DNA of 64,000 nucleotides from Chitinophagaceae bacterium (GCA_016713085.1 JADJPV010000001.1:620001-684000); one strand, 5' to 3'; shown: positions 9,281 to 20,268, numbered from the stretch's first letter. The notes: generated by a model from the letters alone, not told the origin. Numbers and translations are program-made.

Positions 9281-10273
9281 TTACACGGCATTGATGAATG
9301 TTGACAGATCCTGCTTCATGTGTTTTTTAAATGCAGTTGAAAAATTATTCATATTACTATACCCGATTTTTTCAGCCACCTGTTTTACCGAATACTTTCC
9401 TGTTGCCAGCAGTTCCCCTGCCTTTTGCATTCTTTTTTGCTGGTAGTATTCATAAATAGGAAGCCCGAAAACTGACTTGAATATTTTTTTAAGTTTGGTG
9501 GAACTCATGGTAGCCTTTCTTGACAGTTCTTCAATTGAACGGGGTTTATCAGAAAAATTTCCAGTCAGCAGCTTTTCAATTTTCAGCACAGTGTAAATAT
9601 CATCATGTTTAATATTACTCTGCACATCAGCCAGGGAAACCCTTGAGTGAATGCGGGTAAAGAAACGTTCCATCAACAACTGTATCCTGTTATGAATATA
9701 CAGGTTTGGAAGAGGTGAATCGTGATCTTCCTGCATTACCTCATTCATCAGTTCGTAGTATATTTTATCAAGAGGCTCCATGTTAAAACTCCTGCTCTTC
9801 AAAGCCAGATAGGCCGGGAGTATATCATCAAACAATTCAATACCCATCAGCTTTCCCAGCCACTCCTTTGGAATAAGAATATTGATCCCTTTAAAAAAAG
9901 TGCCTTTTGTTCCATGATAGTACCAATCGAACAAAGAACTGGTGAGATAAGCAACGGCGATAGTTTCTTTTTTCCTTTCCACTACATCTGTATCAATACC
10001 GATGGATATTTCTTTCTCAACAGTCAGTTCATCAAAACGTAAGGTATAATATTCCTCCTCATCACTTTTGCGGTGGATAAGCCAGTCTCTATTCATCCGG
10101 CAGTTAATGATGTTTACATCCAGCCCATTGGGCAATTGCAGAAATCTGTAGTATCCGCTTGCAATATCTTCAGGAAAAAACAACCAGTTATCCTTCGGCT
10201 TGACATTTAGCCTTGCTGCCAGATCTTCCATCATCCGGCTGTAACTGGAATGTATGTATTCAAAAGAAAACAT
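9281..10273 (-). CDS. AraC-family transcriptional regulator
   Basis: Intact 330-residue paralogue of the downstream gene. Residues 1-220 are a non-cupin-like N-terminal region (MFSFEYIHSSYSRMMEDL, LPNGLDVNIINCRMNRDW); residues about 235-330 are the AraC DNA-binding domain, with helix-turn-helix motifs SIEELSRKATMSSTKLKKIF and VKQVAEKIGYSNMNNFSTAF joined by PIYEYYQQKRMQKAGELL. It is the middle gene of a minus-strand trio behind a PspC-domain gene (53 bp gap). Tandem divergent regulators of this kind suggest duplication followed by divergence; function unknown. Confidence 0.9.
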   Translation of the reverse strand: MFSFEYIHSSYSRMMEDLAARLNVKPKDNWLFFPEDIASGYYRFLQLPNGLDVNIINCRMNRDWLIHRKSDEEEYYTLRFDELTVEKEISIGIDTDVVERKKETIAVAYLTSSLFDWYYHGTKGTFFKGINILIPKEWLGKLMGIELFDDILPAYLALKSRSFNMEPLDKIYYELMNEVMQEDHDSPLPNLYIHNRIQLLMERFFTRIHSRVSLADVQSNIKHDDIYTVLKIEKLLTGNFSDKPRSIEELSRKATMSSTKLKKIFKSVFGLPIYEYYQQKRMQKAGELLATGKYSVKQVAEKIGYSNMNNFSTAFKKHMKQDLSTFINAV

Positions 10274-10326
10274 ATTGAAATTGTTCAGTCAATATACGGA
10301 ATCGCACAACAATAAGCAATGACCTG

Positions 10327-10545
10327 CTAATAGCGCACCGGGTTTCTTTTGCCAATCCAGATCGTTTGCCTGATATTCATCCAGAAGGCAACGAAAAAGT
10401 AAATAATGAGAGGGGATCCCATTGTAAGAAAAGAAATATAAATAAAGTATTTACGGATTGTACTGGTTCCAATGCCCATTTTTTCGCCTATCCAGGTGCA
10501 TACGCCAAAAACATTCCACTCAATCATTCTGCGCAGACGGTTCAT
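10327..10545 (-). CDS. PspC-domain small membrane protein
   Basis: 72 residues with the PspC fold signature: an N-terminal helix, FGVCTWIGEKMGI, then a hydrophobic helix ending in a short Asn-Arg-Gln stretch (YFFVAFWMNIRQ). PspC proteins act in envelope-stress (phage-shock) sensing in proteobacteria; free-standing short versions in Bacteroidota are uncharacterised. First gene of the minus-strand group with the two AraC regulators, which hints at a stress-linked regulatory unit, but this is only context. Confidence 0.8.
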   Translation of the reverse strand: MNRLRRMIEWNVFGVCTWIGEKMGIGTSTIRKYFIYISFLTMGSPLIIYFFVAFWMNIRQTIWIGKRNPVRY

Positions 10546-10765
10546 TTGCTTTTATTTTTACAGGTTAAAGATAGATCAATCAACAATTCTTTCATAGAGA
10601 TGGTTCAAAAAGTTGATCATATTTCGGTAAATTCGCAGCACTTTTTGATGTGCTGATTTGAAAAGATGCCGATTTAGAAACAAAACCAAGGTCCGCTTTC
10701 ATCATCTGAGTTGCTGTTTTTCGGCCAACACATCATTAAATTGACAACTCTTCAAATTAATAACT

Positions 10766-13035
10766 ATGGTATTCGATCTCGATCTTATTAAAAAATTGTA
10801 CAGCGAAATGCCGGCCAAAGTGGATGCAGCCCGCAAAACACTTGGCCGCCCCCTTACTTTAGCAGAGAAAATATTATATGCCCACCTTTGGAAAGACATG
10901 GAAGTGGTGGACTTTGAAAGGGGAAAAGCCTATGTTGATTTTGCGCCTGATCGTGTGGCAATGCAGGATGCAACTGCCCAGATGGCCCTACTGCAGTTTG
11001 ATACAACCGGCCGTAAAAAAGTAGCGGTTCCTTCCACTGTGCACTGCGATCACCTGATTGTTGCCAAAACAGAAGGCAAGCAGGACCTCGTAAAAGCAGT
11101 TACTGATAATGAAGAAGTATACAATTTCCTTTCTTCTATCTCCAACAAATACGGTATCGGTTTCTGGAAACCCGGAGCTGGTATAATTCACCAGGTGGTA
11201 TTGGAAAATTATGCCTTCCCCGGTGGTATGATGATCGGTACCGATTCACACACTGTAAATGCTGGTGGCTTGGGAATGATTGCCATTGGTGTTGGTGGTG
11301 CTGATGCCTGCGATGTAATGGCAGGTTTAAGCTGGGAACTGTTGATGCCAAAACTGATTGGTGTAAAATTGACCGGCAAATTAAATGGCTGGACTGCCCC
11401 TAAAGATGTAATCTTAAAAGTAGCAGGTGTTTTAACTGCAAAAGGTGGAACGAATGCTATTGTTGAATATTTCGGTGAAGGTGCTACTTCAATGAGTGGT
11501 ACAGGTAAAGGCACCATTTGTAATATGGGTGCTGAAATTGGCGCAACTACTTCCACTTTCGGTTATGATGAAAGTATGGCACGTTACCTCAAAGCAACTG
11601 GCCGTGCAGAAGTTGCCGATGCTGCCGACAAAATCAAAGATTACTTAACCGGTGACGCAGAAGTATATGCAAATCCTGAAAAATATTTTGACCGTGTTAT
11701 TGAAATCAATCTCAGTGAACTGGAGCCGCATTTAAACGGACCGTTTACTCCAGATTTAGCAACACCCATTTCACAGATGAAAGAAGCTGCAGCAAATAAT
11801 GGCTGGCCAACAAAAATTGAAGTTGGATTAATTGGCAGCTGCACCAACTCTTCTTATGAAGATATCAGCCGTGCAGTTAGTTTAGCAGAGCAGGTAAGTA
11901 CAAAAGGATTGAAATTAAAATCTGAATTCACCATTACTCCCGGCAGTGAACTGGTACGTTATACAATTGAAAGAGATGGTTTCTTAGAAACATTTGAAAA
12001 AATTGGTGCGACTGTATTTGCCAATGCCTGCGGTCCTTGTATTGGTATGTGGGACAGAGTTGGTGCAGAAAAAGCAGAACGTAATACCATCGTTCATTCA
12101 TTCAACAGAAACTTTGCAAAAAGAGCAGATGGTAATCCAAACACATTGGCATTTGTTGCAAGTCCTGAATTAGTTACCGCATTAGCTATTGCAGGCGATC
12201 TTACTTTCAACCCAATTACTGATACATTAACCAATGAAAAGGAGAGCAGGTAAAACTCGATCCTCCAAGTGGTGATGAATTACCGGTTAAAGGTTTTGCT
12301 GTTGAAGATGCAGGCTACCAGGCACCGGCGGAAGATGGAAGTAAAGTTCAGCTCGATGTAAAATCTGATAGCAAACGTCTTCAATTGTTATATCCATTTG
12401 CAGCATGGGAAGGTATTGATCTGAAAGGGTTGAAACTGCTCATTAAAGCAAAAGGAAAATGTACAACTGATCATATTTCTATGGCAGGTCCATGGTTGAA
12501 GTTCCGTGGTCATCTTGATAACATCAGCAATAACCTATTAATTGGCGCAACGAATTTCTTGAATGAAAAAACAGACAATGTAAAGAATCAATTAACTGGC
12601 GAATACGGTACTGTTCCCAATACACAAAGAGCTTACAAAGCAGCAGGTATTGGAACAATCGTTGTGGGCGATGAAAACTATGGTGAAGGTTCTTCCAGAG
12701 AACATGCAGCAATGGAACCACGTCACTTAGGTGTTCGTGTTGTGCTGGTGAAATCATTTGCCCGTATTCACGAAACCAATTTGAAGAAACAGGGAATGCT
12801 GGCGTTAACCTTTGCCAACAAAGAAGATTACGATAAGATTCTTGAAGATGATATCATTGATGTGGAAGGGCTGATTACTTTTACTCCCGGTAAAGCATTG
12901 CAGCTGGTATTAAATCATAAAGATGGCAGCAATGAAACCATCCAGGTAAATCACAGTTATAATGCACAGCAGATTGAATGGTTCAAAGCTGGTGGAGCAT
13001 TGAATGTGATCCGTTCTGAGTTTGCAAAAGGATAA
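10766..13035 (+). CDS. acn: Aconitate hydratase (mitochondrial type), frameshifted
   Basis: Interconverts citrate and isocitrate in the TCA cycle using a [4Fe-4S] cluster. VPSTVHCDHL, GTDSHTVNAGGLGM, GSCTNSSYED and ACGPCIGMWDR supply the substrate and cluster residues (three cluster Cys visible); the C-terminal swivel domain has AKGKCTTDHISMAGPW and GDENYGEGSSREHAA with the catalytic Ser. The frame breaks near 12240, where AAAAGGAGAG lacks one G relative to the expected K-G-E-Q-V-K reading. Restoring it gives 756 residues, the normal length for this class, ending at 13035. Its promoter is not obvious; a terminator follows. Confidence 0.95.
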
Positions 13036-13078
13036 TTGCAGTCCGGGCCACTTTATATGGCTTGAACAATAATAAAAG

Positions 13079-13103
13079 TCCCGCTCTTACAGGCGGGATT
13101 TTT
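13079..13103 (+). terminator. Rho-independent terminator after aconitase
   Basis: TCCCGC (13079-13084) pairs with GCGGGA (13093-13098) over an 8-base loop, followed by TTTTTATTT, 44 bp after the aconitase stop codon. Confidence 0.85.
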
Positions 13104-13144
13104 ATTTCCCACCTGCTTACATCTTTTCTTTTTAATTTTAAACT

Positions 13145-13360
13145 ATGGGCGATGAGTCAAAAAAATACAGGCTTGACAAAACAGTTTTCCAGGCAATGAG
13201 TGTGGAAGAGGCAGATGATTATATGAGAGACTACAAAAACTATCACTGGAAAGAACGCCTGAAGGTTTCATTTTTTTTAACCAGCCTTGCTTATGGGTTT
13301 GATGTAAACAATCCTCCAAAAATGGATAAAACAATTTTCAGCACATCCAAACAATCCTGA
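13145..13360 (+). CDS. Small protein translationally coupled to a nucleotidyltransferase
   Basis: 71 residues, charged N-terminal half (GDESKKYRLDKTVFQAMSVE), a central KERLKVSFFLTSLAYGF helix and a C-terminal MDKTIFSTSKQS. No family recognised. The stop overlaps the next start (TGATG at 13357-13361), so the two proteins are made together. Such small partners ahead of minimal nucleotidyltransferases are often the antitoxin-like half of a pair, but nothing in this sequence proves that. Confidence 0.65.
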   Translation: MGDESKKYRLDKTVFQAMSVEEADDYMRDYKNYHWKERLKVSFFLTSLAYGFDVNNPPKMDKTIFSTSKQS

Positions 13361-13817
13361 TGGGAGATATTTTTCAAGACGATTTTCGGGATTTCATCCA
13401 GGCGTTGAACGATCAACAGGTATCTTATATTCTTGTTGGAGGCTTTGCAGTTATACTGCATGGTCATGCAAGGGTTACAGGTGATCTTGACATATGGGTA
13501 GAACAAACAGAAGAAAACTACCACAGATTATTAAAGGCTTTCAGGCAATTTCATATGCCTGTTTTTGACATGACAAAAGAAAATTTTCTTCATCATGAAA
13601 ATTGGGATGTATTCAAATTTGGGAGAAAGCCTGTTGCCATTGATATTATGACGAAAGTAAAGGGGCTCAACTTTAAGGAATGCTATGACCTGTCAACTTT
13701 TTTTGAAGATCAGGAACTAAAAGTCAGAACACTGCATTTGAATCATTTATTGGAAGCAAAAAGAAAGCCGGAAGGTTAAAAGACCTTGATGATATACAGC
13801 AGTTGATGAAAAAATAG
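13360..13817 (+). CDS. Nucleotidyltransferase-fold protein (AbiEii/DUF6036-like), frameshifted near the end
   Basis: Nucleotidyltransferase superfamily: SYILVGGFAVILHG carries the GG motif and VTGDLDIWVEQTEEN the Asp-x-Asp pair; a third acidic residue is in VAIDIMTKVKG. The visible frame ends at 13779, but adding one base near 13765 (AAAGCCGG lacks one base of the expected AAGGCC) restores KAGRLKDLDDIQQL, the usual C-terminal K-x-GR-x-KDLxDI motif of AbiEii-type enzymes, and ends at 13817 (152 residues). Related proteins are toxins of type IV toxin-antitoxin/abortive infection pairs or plain NMP transferases; which applies is unknown. Confidence 0.8.
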
Positions 13818-14042
13818 ATACTTCTATTTAAAAATGAATCCCGGCATGATGTGGGATTCTTATTATATCTGCAACCAAATACCTCCTCAAAAAGCGACTT
13901 CACTTTTTTTGAAACTATAAGCAGCCCTTTTACTGATTCTACTCATTTTTATTAACGAACGGTAGTTATATTTTTAACAGTTATTATTTATCTGATCCCT
14001 TGAAAGAAAAAATTCGATTGCTTCACATTTAAAATTTGTTGT

Positions 14043-15394
14043 ATGATAGCAACACAATCCCAAAGTTTAGAAAAATTCATGGAGCTGGTTGTAAGACGTA
14101 ACCCTGCTCAGGCCGAGTATCAACAGGCAGTACTTGAAGTAGTTCGTTCTGTTCTCCCTTACATTGAAGAACACCCCGAATATCAAAAAGCCAACATTCT
14201 TGAACGTATGATTGAACCCGAAAGGGCTGTTATTTTCCGTGTACCCTGGATGGATGATCAGGGCAACTACAGGGTAAACCGTGGTTACAGGGTTCAAATG
14301 AACAACGCTATCGGACCCTATAAAGGTGGTTTGCGTTTTCATCCAAATGTTACACTGAGTATTTTAAAATTCCTTGCGTTTGAACAGGTGTTTAAAAACT
14401 CACTTACAACATTGCCAATGGGTGGTGGCAAGGGCGGTTCTGATTTTGACCCCAAAGGAAAATCAGATGCAGAAGTAATGCGCTTCTGTCAGAGTTTTAT
14501 GACTGAGCTGCACCGTTACATTGGTAATGATACCGACATCCCTGCTGGTGATATTGGTGTAGGTGCAAGAGAAATTGGTTACCTGTTTGGACAATATAAA
14601 CGCCTTACAAATGAATTTACGGGTGTGCTAACGGGCAAAGGATATGCCTATGGCGGCAGTCTTATCCGCCCCGAGGCTACCGGTTACGGTTTGTTATTCT
14701 TTGTTGAAGAAATGCTTGAAACAATTGGCGAAAAAATGAAGAATAAAAAAGTAGTTGTTTCGGGTAGCGGTAATGTTTCACAATATGCAATTGAAAAAGT
14801 AATTGCTCTGGGCGGTATTCCTTTGACAGCTTCAGACAGTGATGGGTTTATTTATGATCCTGATGGCATCACACACGAAAAACTGGAATTCATCCTTGAA
14901 TTGAAAAATGAAAAGCGTGGCCGCATATCAGAGTATGCAGATAAATATGGAGTACCTTATTATGCCAATGAAAAACCTTGGAAAATTCCCTGCGATATTG
15001 CGCTGCCCTGTGCAGTTCAAAACGAACTGGACGAAAAGATGCAAAACTGCTGGTGAAAAATGGTTGTAAGATGGTAGCAGAAGGTGCCAATATGCCAACC
15101 ACTCCTGAAGCAATTGAAGTGCTGCAGGAAAATGGCATTCTCTATGCTCCCGGTAAAGCAGCCAATGCTGGTGGTGTTGCAACTTCTGGTCTTGAAATGT
15201 CACAAAACTCTATTCGCCTGTCATGGACAAGAGAAGAAGTTGAAAATAAGCTCCGCACTATCATGAAAAATATTCATGAACAATGTGTGAAGTATGGGAA
15301 AAAAGAAGATGGCACTGTTGACTATGTAAAAGGTGCAAATATTGCAGGCTTTGTACGTGTTGCTGATGCAATGCTTGCCGAAGGTCATGTGTAA
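14043..15394 (+). CDS. gdhA: NADP-specific glutamate dehydrogenase, frameshifted
   Basis: Makes glutamate from 2-oxoglutarate and ammonium. Hexameric-type motifs: GPYKGGLRFHP, LPMGGGKGGSDFDPKGKSD (catalytic Lys in the GGGKGG region), DIPAGDIGVGAREIGYLFG, a Rossmann VVVSGSGNVSQYA and the C-terminal GANMPTTPEAI and PGKAANAGGVATSGLE. The frame breaks near 15036: GACGAAAAGATG needs one more A to read D-E-K-D-A-K-L-L. The repaired protein has 450 residues, the usual size. The start at 14043 gives MIATQSQSLEKF. A strong terminator follows at 15431. Confidence 0.96.
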
Positions 15395-15430
15395 TAATCA
15401 GTTTCATCAATACTGTTATCTCTTACTTAA

Positions 15431-15460
15431 AAAACTGCCGGATAATTCCGGCAGTTTTTT
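15431..15460 (+). terminator. Rho-independent terminator after gdhA
   Basis: AAAACTGCCGG (15431-15441) pairs with CCGGCAGTTTT (15448-15458) across a 6-base loop, ending in a seven-T run. Confidence 0.9.
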
Positions 15461-15563
15461 TATAAATCATCACACATAAAAAAGATCAATTTTTCTTACC
15501 ACTTATACAATCTTTTAATGCAGAAAAAAGCAATGCTTAACTTTAAAAAGCAAAAACTGAATT

Positions 15564-17463
15564 ATGAGAAAAGTTACATTTCTTTCCATTCTGATTTTCA
15601 CCGCATTGATATCTGCCGCACAGCAAACACAAAAGCCTCCCCTCCACGGTAAACAATGGATGGCCATTACCGGTAAGCCATTGGCTGCAACAGCAGGATC
15701 AATGGTGTTTCAGAAAGGAGGAAATGCAGTTGATGCTGCCTGTGCTATGCTGGCCGCCACCTGCACCATGTGGGATGTATTAAGCTGGGGAGGTGAAACA
15801 CAGGCACTCATCTATAATCCTAAAACAGGAAAAGTAATCGGCATAAATGCATTGGGCGTTGCGCCAACCGGCGCAACAGCCGAATTTTATAAAAGCAAAG
15901 GATACAATTTTCCACCTGAGTATGGCCCATTGGCTGCAGTAACACCCGGTACGGTTGGCGGGCTTTGTTTGATGCTCTCGAATTATGGCACAATGAGTTT
16001 AAAGGAAGTGCTGGCTCCATGTATGCAGTTAGCAGCTGGTTATCCAATAGACGGACAAACAGCCAACAGTATGGAACGTGGTAAAACATTGATTAAACAA
16101 TGGCCCTACAGTAAAAAAGTTTTTCTAACTCATTTAGGTGAAAAAAGAGAAGCCCCTGAGCCAGGAGAAATATTTATTCAGAAAGATTTACTGGAAACGC
16201 TCACCAAAATGGTAGAAGCCGAACAGCAGGCATTGAAAAAAGGGAAGAGCAGGAAAGATGCAATTATGGCTGCTTATGACCGCTTTTATAAAGGAGATAT
16301 TGCACAGGAGTTTGTACGTGGCTGCCAGGAACAGGGAGGATTAATCACCATGCAGGATCTTGCCAACTGGAAGCCCATTGAAGAAGAACCCATGCATGTG
16401 AATTACAAAGGAATTGAAGTGTATAAATTATCACAATGGACACAGGGACCAATGCTGTTACAAAGTCTCAACATCCTTGAAAATTTTGACCTCAAAACAA
16501 TGGGTTATAACAGTACAAGATATATTCACACATTGTATCAAACAATGAATATGACTTTTGCTGACCGTGATTTTTATTATGGTGATACTTACTTCCCTCC
16601 ATCAGAACCCATGCAGGGATTGCTGAATAAAGATTATGCAAAGCAACGGGCAAGAATGATTTCAATGGAACGGAACATGCCAAATATTGGCCCTGGCGAT
16701 CCATACCCGTTTGAAGGAAAAACAAATCCGTTCATGGATGTATTAAAGAAAAGAGGATTCACATTCGATACAACAAATAACAATCGTCCCGGTTTTATGC
16801 CAGTGCATGATGCAAGAAATGAAGCTGTAGCTGCAGTTGACGCAGATTACATGGATCGCCTGTGGAGAGGAACAACTTCTGTTGAAGCAGCTGATGCAGA
16901 AGGTTGGATTGTTTCCATTACACCTTCCGGTGGATGGTTACCTGCAACCATTGCCGGGAATACAGGTGTTGGTATGAGTCAGCGTGGACAAAGTTTTGTG
17001 TTAGATCCAGCACTCAATCCTTTTAATGTAATTGAACCGGGCAAACGTCCAAGAGTTACTTTAACGCCGACGCTAGCATTAAAAGATGGCAAACCATTTT
17101 TATCATTTGCTGTACAGGGTGGCGATACACAGGAGCAAAACCTGTTACAGTTCTTTTTAAACATTGTTGAGTTTGGTATGACGGTGCAGGAAGCATGCGA
17201 AGCAGCCAATATCAACAGTAACCAGTTATGGTTATCGCTTGGTGGAACAAAAAATGGAAGAAAGAAAACCAAGAGCGGGCAGTTTATGGCTGCATGATAA
17301 TACTCCTGAATGGGTAAGAAAAGAATTACGACAGATGGGTTATACATTAACATTTGATGACCGGACAAGTGGCCCCATCAATGCCATTTATTTCGACTGG
17401 AAACACAACAGTTTCTGGGGAGGCAGCAGTAATCATGGTGAAGATTATGGAATCGGTTGGTAA
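15564..17463 (+). CDS. ggt: Gamma-glutamyltransferase (secreted), frameshifted near the C-terminus
   Basis: Ntn-hydrolase that cleaves or transfers gamma-glutamyl groups, matured by self-cleavage. A signal peptide (MRKVTFLSILIFTALISAAQ) leads to the large-subunit start (TAGSMVFQKGGNAVDAACAM). The small subunit would begin at a Thr in WRGTTSVEAADAEGWIVSIT (about residue 430), the family's nucleophile position, followed by MSQRGQSFVLDP and GKRPRVTLTPTLALKDGKP. Near 17252 an A-run is one base too long; removing it joins the two frames and gives 632 residues ending at 17463. The gene stands between gdhA and the AlkD-like gene, with a 9-bp gap to the latter. Confidence 0.92.
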
Positions 17464-17472
17464 AAACAGAAT

Positions 17473-18147
17473 ATGCATTCTTATCTCATTCCACTTATAA
17501 AATCGTTTGAGCTAAATGCCAATGCTGTTAATGCAGAAGGCATGAAAGCATATATGCTGAACCAGTTTGATTATTATGGTTTAAAAACTCCTTTGCGACG
17601 CAAACTGAGTAAAGAATATTTTAAACAATCACTTCCTCCATTTATTGATGTTGAAGAAATTGTAAAAGACTGCTGGCAACACCCCAGCCGTGAAATGCAA
17701 TCTATTGCTGTTGAGTTGCTGGCGTGTTATAAAAAAGAATGGAAGAAGGATACGATTCAGATCATTGAGTACATCCTTATACACAAAAGCTGGTGGGACA
17801 GTGTAGATCATGCAGCTACTGATCTTACAGGACCTTACTTCAAATTATTTCCTGAGCAGGTTGAAAAAGTTACCGGCAGGTGGAACAGGTCATCAAACAT
17901 CTGGCTGCAGCGGAGCAGCATTATGTTTCAGAAAGCTTATAAGAAAGAAACAGACAAAGAACTATTGACAAAACACATTCTTCATCTGGCTGTCTCAAAG
18001 GAATTCTTTGTACAAAAAGCAATAGGATGGGCATTGAGGGAATATTCAAAAACAAATCCCGGCTGGGTAAAGAGTTTTGTGCAAAAAAATTCCCTTTCAC
18101 CGCTAAGCAAAAGGGAAGCATTAAAAAGAATAGTGAATGATGAATAA
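17473..18147 (+). CDS. DNA alkylation repair protein (AlkD-like, HEAT repeats)
   Basis: 224-residue all-helical protein of the AlkC/AlkD glycosylase superfamily, which removes 3- and 7-alkyl purines without base flipping. Motifs include YGLKTPLRRKLSKEYF near the N-terminus, WWDSVDHAATDLTGPYF in the middle (Trp and Asp of the active site) and FVQKAIGWALREYSKTNP near the C-terminus. It starts 9 bp after the gamma-glutamyltransferase stop, so the two may share a transcript. It converges on the next gene with only one base between stop codons. Confidence 0.9.
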   Translation: MHSYLIPLIKSFELNANAVNAEGMKAYMLNQFDYYGLKTPLRRKLSKEYFKQSLPPFIDVEEIVKDCWQHPSREMQSIAVELLACYKKEWKKDTIQIIEYILIHKSWWDSVDHAATDLTGPYFKLFPEQVEKVTGRWNRSSNIWLQRSSIMFQKAYKKETDKELLTKHILHLAVSKEFFVQKAIGWALREYSKTNPGWVKSFVQKNSLSPLSKREALKRIVNDE

Positions 18148-18148
18148 T

Positions 18149-19423
18149 TTACTGCTTACTGAATTGTGAATGAAGCCGCTTGCCGTTTACCGGATCATAT
18201 AACTCAATAAAATAAGAGCCTGTCTTCAAATTTCTGATATTTAAACGGCTGTTCGAAGGAATTGCGTTCCCCGAAATTGTCAGTTTCCCTTCGCTATTAT
18301 AAATTCTGTACAGATAATTACCATTGTCAGGTGGTGCATTAAATTGTATAAAATCAGTTGTTGGATTTGGAAAAATTTTTACTGTGTTTGCTGCCATACT
18401 TACGGGGCGGATCATTTTAATATCACTGTACATTACACTCTGATCTGCACTGACAGCTTTTATCCTGTAATACAATTTCACCCCATTCGTTGAAATTTTA
18501 TCTTTAAAATAATAAGCAGCTGCTGAACTTTCATCAGCACTTATTACTGATCCAATTGTTCTGAATGTCCCTGATTCTTCCCTCCGTTCAATTTCATAAT
18601 GATGAATCTTGTCAATATTATCGACCTGCCATTCAACTGAAATGTATTCGCTTTTTTGTATAACATTTAACTGTTCAAATTTCGCTGAAAGAACACCATT
18701 GATTGGATTGATAAATCCAAGGCTGTTATCAGTAATAGGAAGCGGGTTTAAATTACCTGAGTTGCAGCTGCTGCCACTTTGATCAAATGGCTGATACGGG
18801 CTGCTGCCTGAATGATCAATTACAACTGCTATTTCTTTTTTTGCATCACTTAATGTTTGATTCAGATCAGAAATAAACTGTGCGATAAAATTCGGCGTAT
18901 TAAAACCATAACTGCCAGCTGTAGTTAACCCGTAATCAGCAGGATAATACCCGGGCTTGAATTTAAAATACAAATCAAACGCAACCCGGTAAGTATTGCC
19001 GGGTATCGTCCAGAGATTGCCACATAAAGTTGTTGAACGGTTGATGTAATTCTTTCTCAATATTTTTGAACCGGAAAGACGTGTGCCGTCATCATAAGGT
19101 GCAGCATGATCAGGATCAAACATTCCACTGAGTGATGTGAGATAAGTAATATCATTCAATCCCGAAGATTCATTACTTCCATTATAAAAGTAAGACTTGA
19201 ATCCATCATAAGACAATACGGTTTCATTGAACTGATATCCAATACGCATCGCAGCAATTTCGCAGTTCGTTGCACTGTTTGAATTATTGCGGATAGCAAT
19301 ACGTACTTTAATCCGTTCAGTCGTATTATCCCAAATCACATTTCCTAAAACGCTCACCTGCTGAGCAAACGAAAACTGGAGGTATAACACCGTCACCAGT
19401 AACAAGAGTAACTTTCTAATCAT
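18149..19423 (-). CDS. Secreted protein with type IX sorting domain
   Basis: 424 residues. A signal peptide (MIRKLLLLLVTVLYLQFSFAQ) leads to an unrecognised beta-rich domain (VSVLGNVIWDNTTERIKVRI), a linker with SGSSPYQPFDQSGSS, a fibronectin-III-like domain (VEWQVDNIDKIHHYEIERRE, FKDKI, LYYRIKAVS) and a C-terminal type A T9SS sorting domain (VKIFPNPTTDFIQF, NLKTGSYFIELYD). It is therefore expected to pass through the SprA-containing translocon encoded 9 kb away and be anchored or released at the cell surface. Shares its Fn3-like module with the next upstream gene. Confidence 0.85.
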   Translation of the reverse strand: MIRKLLLLLVTVLYLQFSFAQQVSVLGNVIWDNTTERIKVRIAIRNNSNSATNCEIAAMRIGYQFNETVLSYDGFKSYFYNGSNESSGLNDITYLTSLSGMFDPDHAAPYDDGTRLSGSKILRKNYINRSTTLCGNLWTIPGNTYRVAFDLYFKFKPGYYPADYGLTTAGSYGFNTPNFIAQFISDLNQTLSDAKKEIAVVIDHSGSSPYQPFDQSGSSCNSGNLNPLPITDNSLGFINPINGVLSAKFEQLNVIQKSEYISVEWQVDNIDKIHHYEIERREESGTFRTIGSVISADESSAAAYYFKDKISTNGVKLYYRIKAVSADQSVMYSDIKMIRPVSMAANTVKIFPNPTTDFIQFNAPPDNGNYLYRIYNSEGKLTISGNAIPSNSRLNIRNLKTGSYFIELYDPVNGKRLHSQFSKQ

Positions 19424-19648
19424 ATAGAAACGTTTAAATTGTTAACTGGTTTCCGTAGGTGGAGGAAGATTAAAGGGGAGCTTTCCAGGGAGTTTGGTAC
19501 TAAGGAGAAATCGTATTATAAAAGTACATCGAAGAATATCTGATTGCAAGTGTTTCCAGATATATTTTAATGGAATAAGCAACGGGTTTTTACGCTGACA
19601 TCTGCCTTATTAAACCCTTTCAATTGACATGATAATGAAGGTATTGAG

Positions 19649-20268
19649 CTACTTTATGAACTTCGCAGAGAACCTCTTCCCCGATTGCGGATGAAATGCT
19701 TCAATAAAATAAGAGCCATTTTCAGATCACCAATCATGATTTTTTTCTGTGAGGCACTGATTGTTTTTGTTTTCACCATCCGGCCAACAATATTATAAAA
19801 GCGGAAAATATAGCTGCCTTTGGCTCGTGGAAGTTGCAGTGTAATAAAATCCGATCCGTTTTTATATTCAACATCTGCCAAACCATCGCCGGTAGATTTA
19901 AGATCAAGCGGCATCACTTCACTGAACATTTCTGTTCCATTCATATTAACAGCTTTGATCCTGTAAAACAAATGCAAATCACGAACGGTAATTTTGTCCT
20001 TGTATTTGTACTGCTTTGTTTCTTCGTTATTATCTGAAAGAATAAAAGCAATTGTGCTGTAACTGCCGTTAATATCCATCCGTTCAATTTCATAATGATC
20101 AACCGATACATTATCCTTTACTTTCCATTGCAGTAATACAAATGTGCTGTTATCAGCAGCCGTAGCTTCTTCAATACTGTTATTCACAGTTGCTGACTGA
20201 CCTTCAGCAAAATTCAGGGAAATAAAAAAAAACACAAGCATCAGTAACAGGAAGAACTTATTGCTCAT
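19649..20268 (-). CDS. Secreted Fn3-like protein with T9SS-type tail, frameshifted
   Basis: A short paralogue of the neighbouring sorting-domain protein. The preferred start (ATG at 20268) gives a signal peptide, MSNKFFLLLMLVFFFISLNF; a longer frame would start at 20328. Then come a Fn3-like domain (LLQWKVKDNVSVDHYEIERM, YKYKDKI, LFYRIKAVNMNG) and a sorting-domain-like tail (FITLQLPRAKGSYIFRFYN). The last 27 codons of the visible frame are out of phase: one added A near 19725 gives LKNGSYFIEAFHPQSGKRF, matching the paralogue, and ends at 19649 (206 residues). Unlike its neighbour it is little more than a Fn3 module plus tail. Confidence 0.75.
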
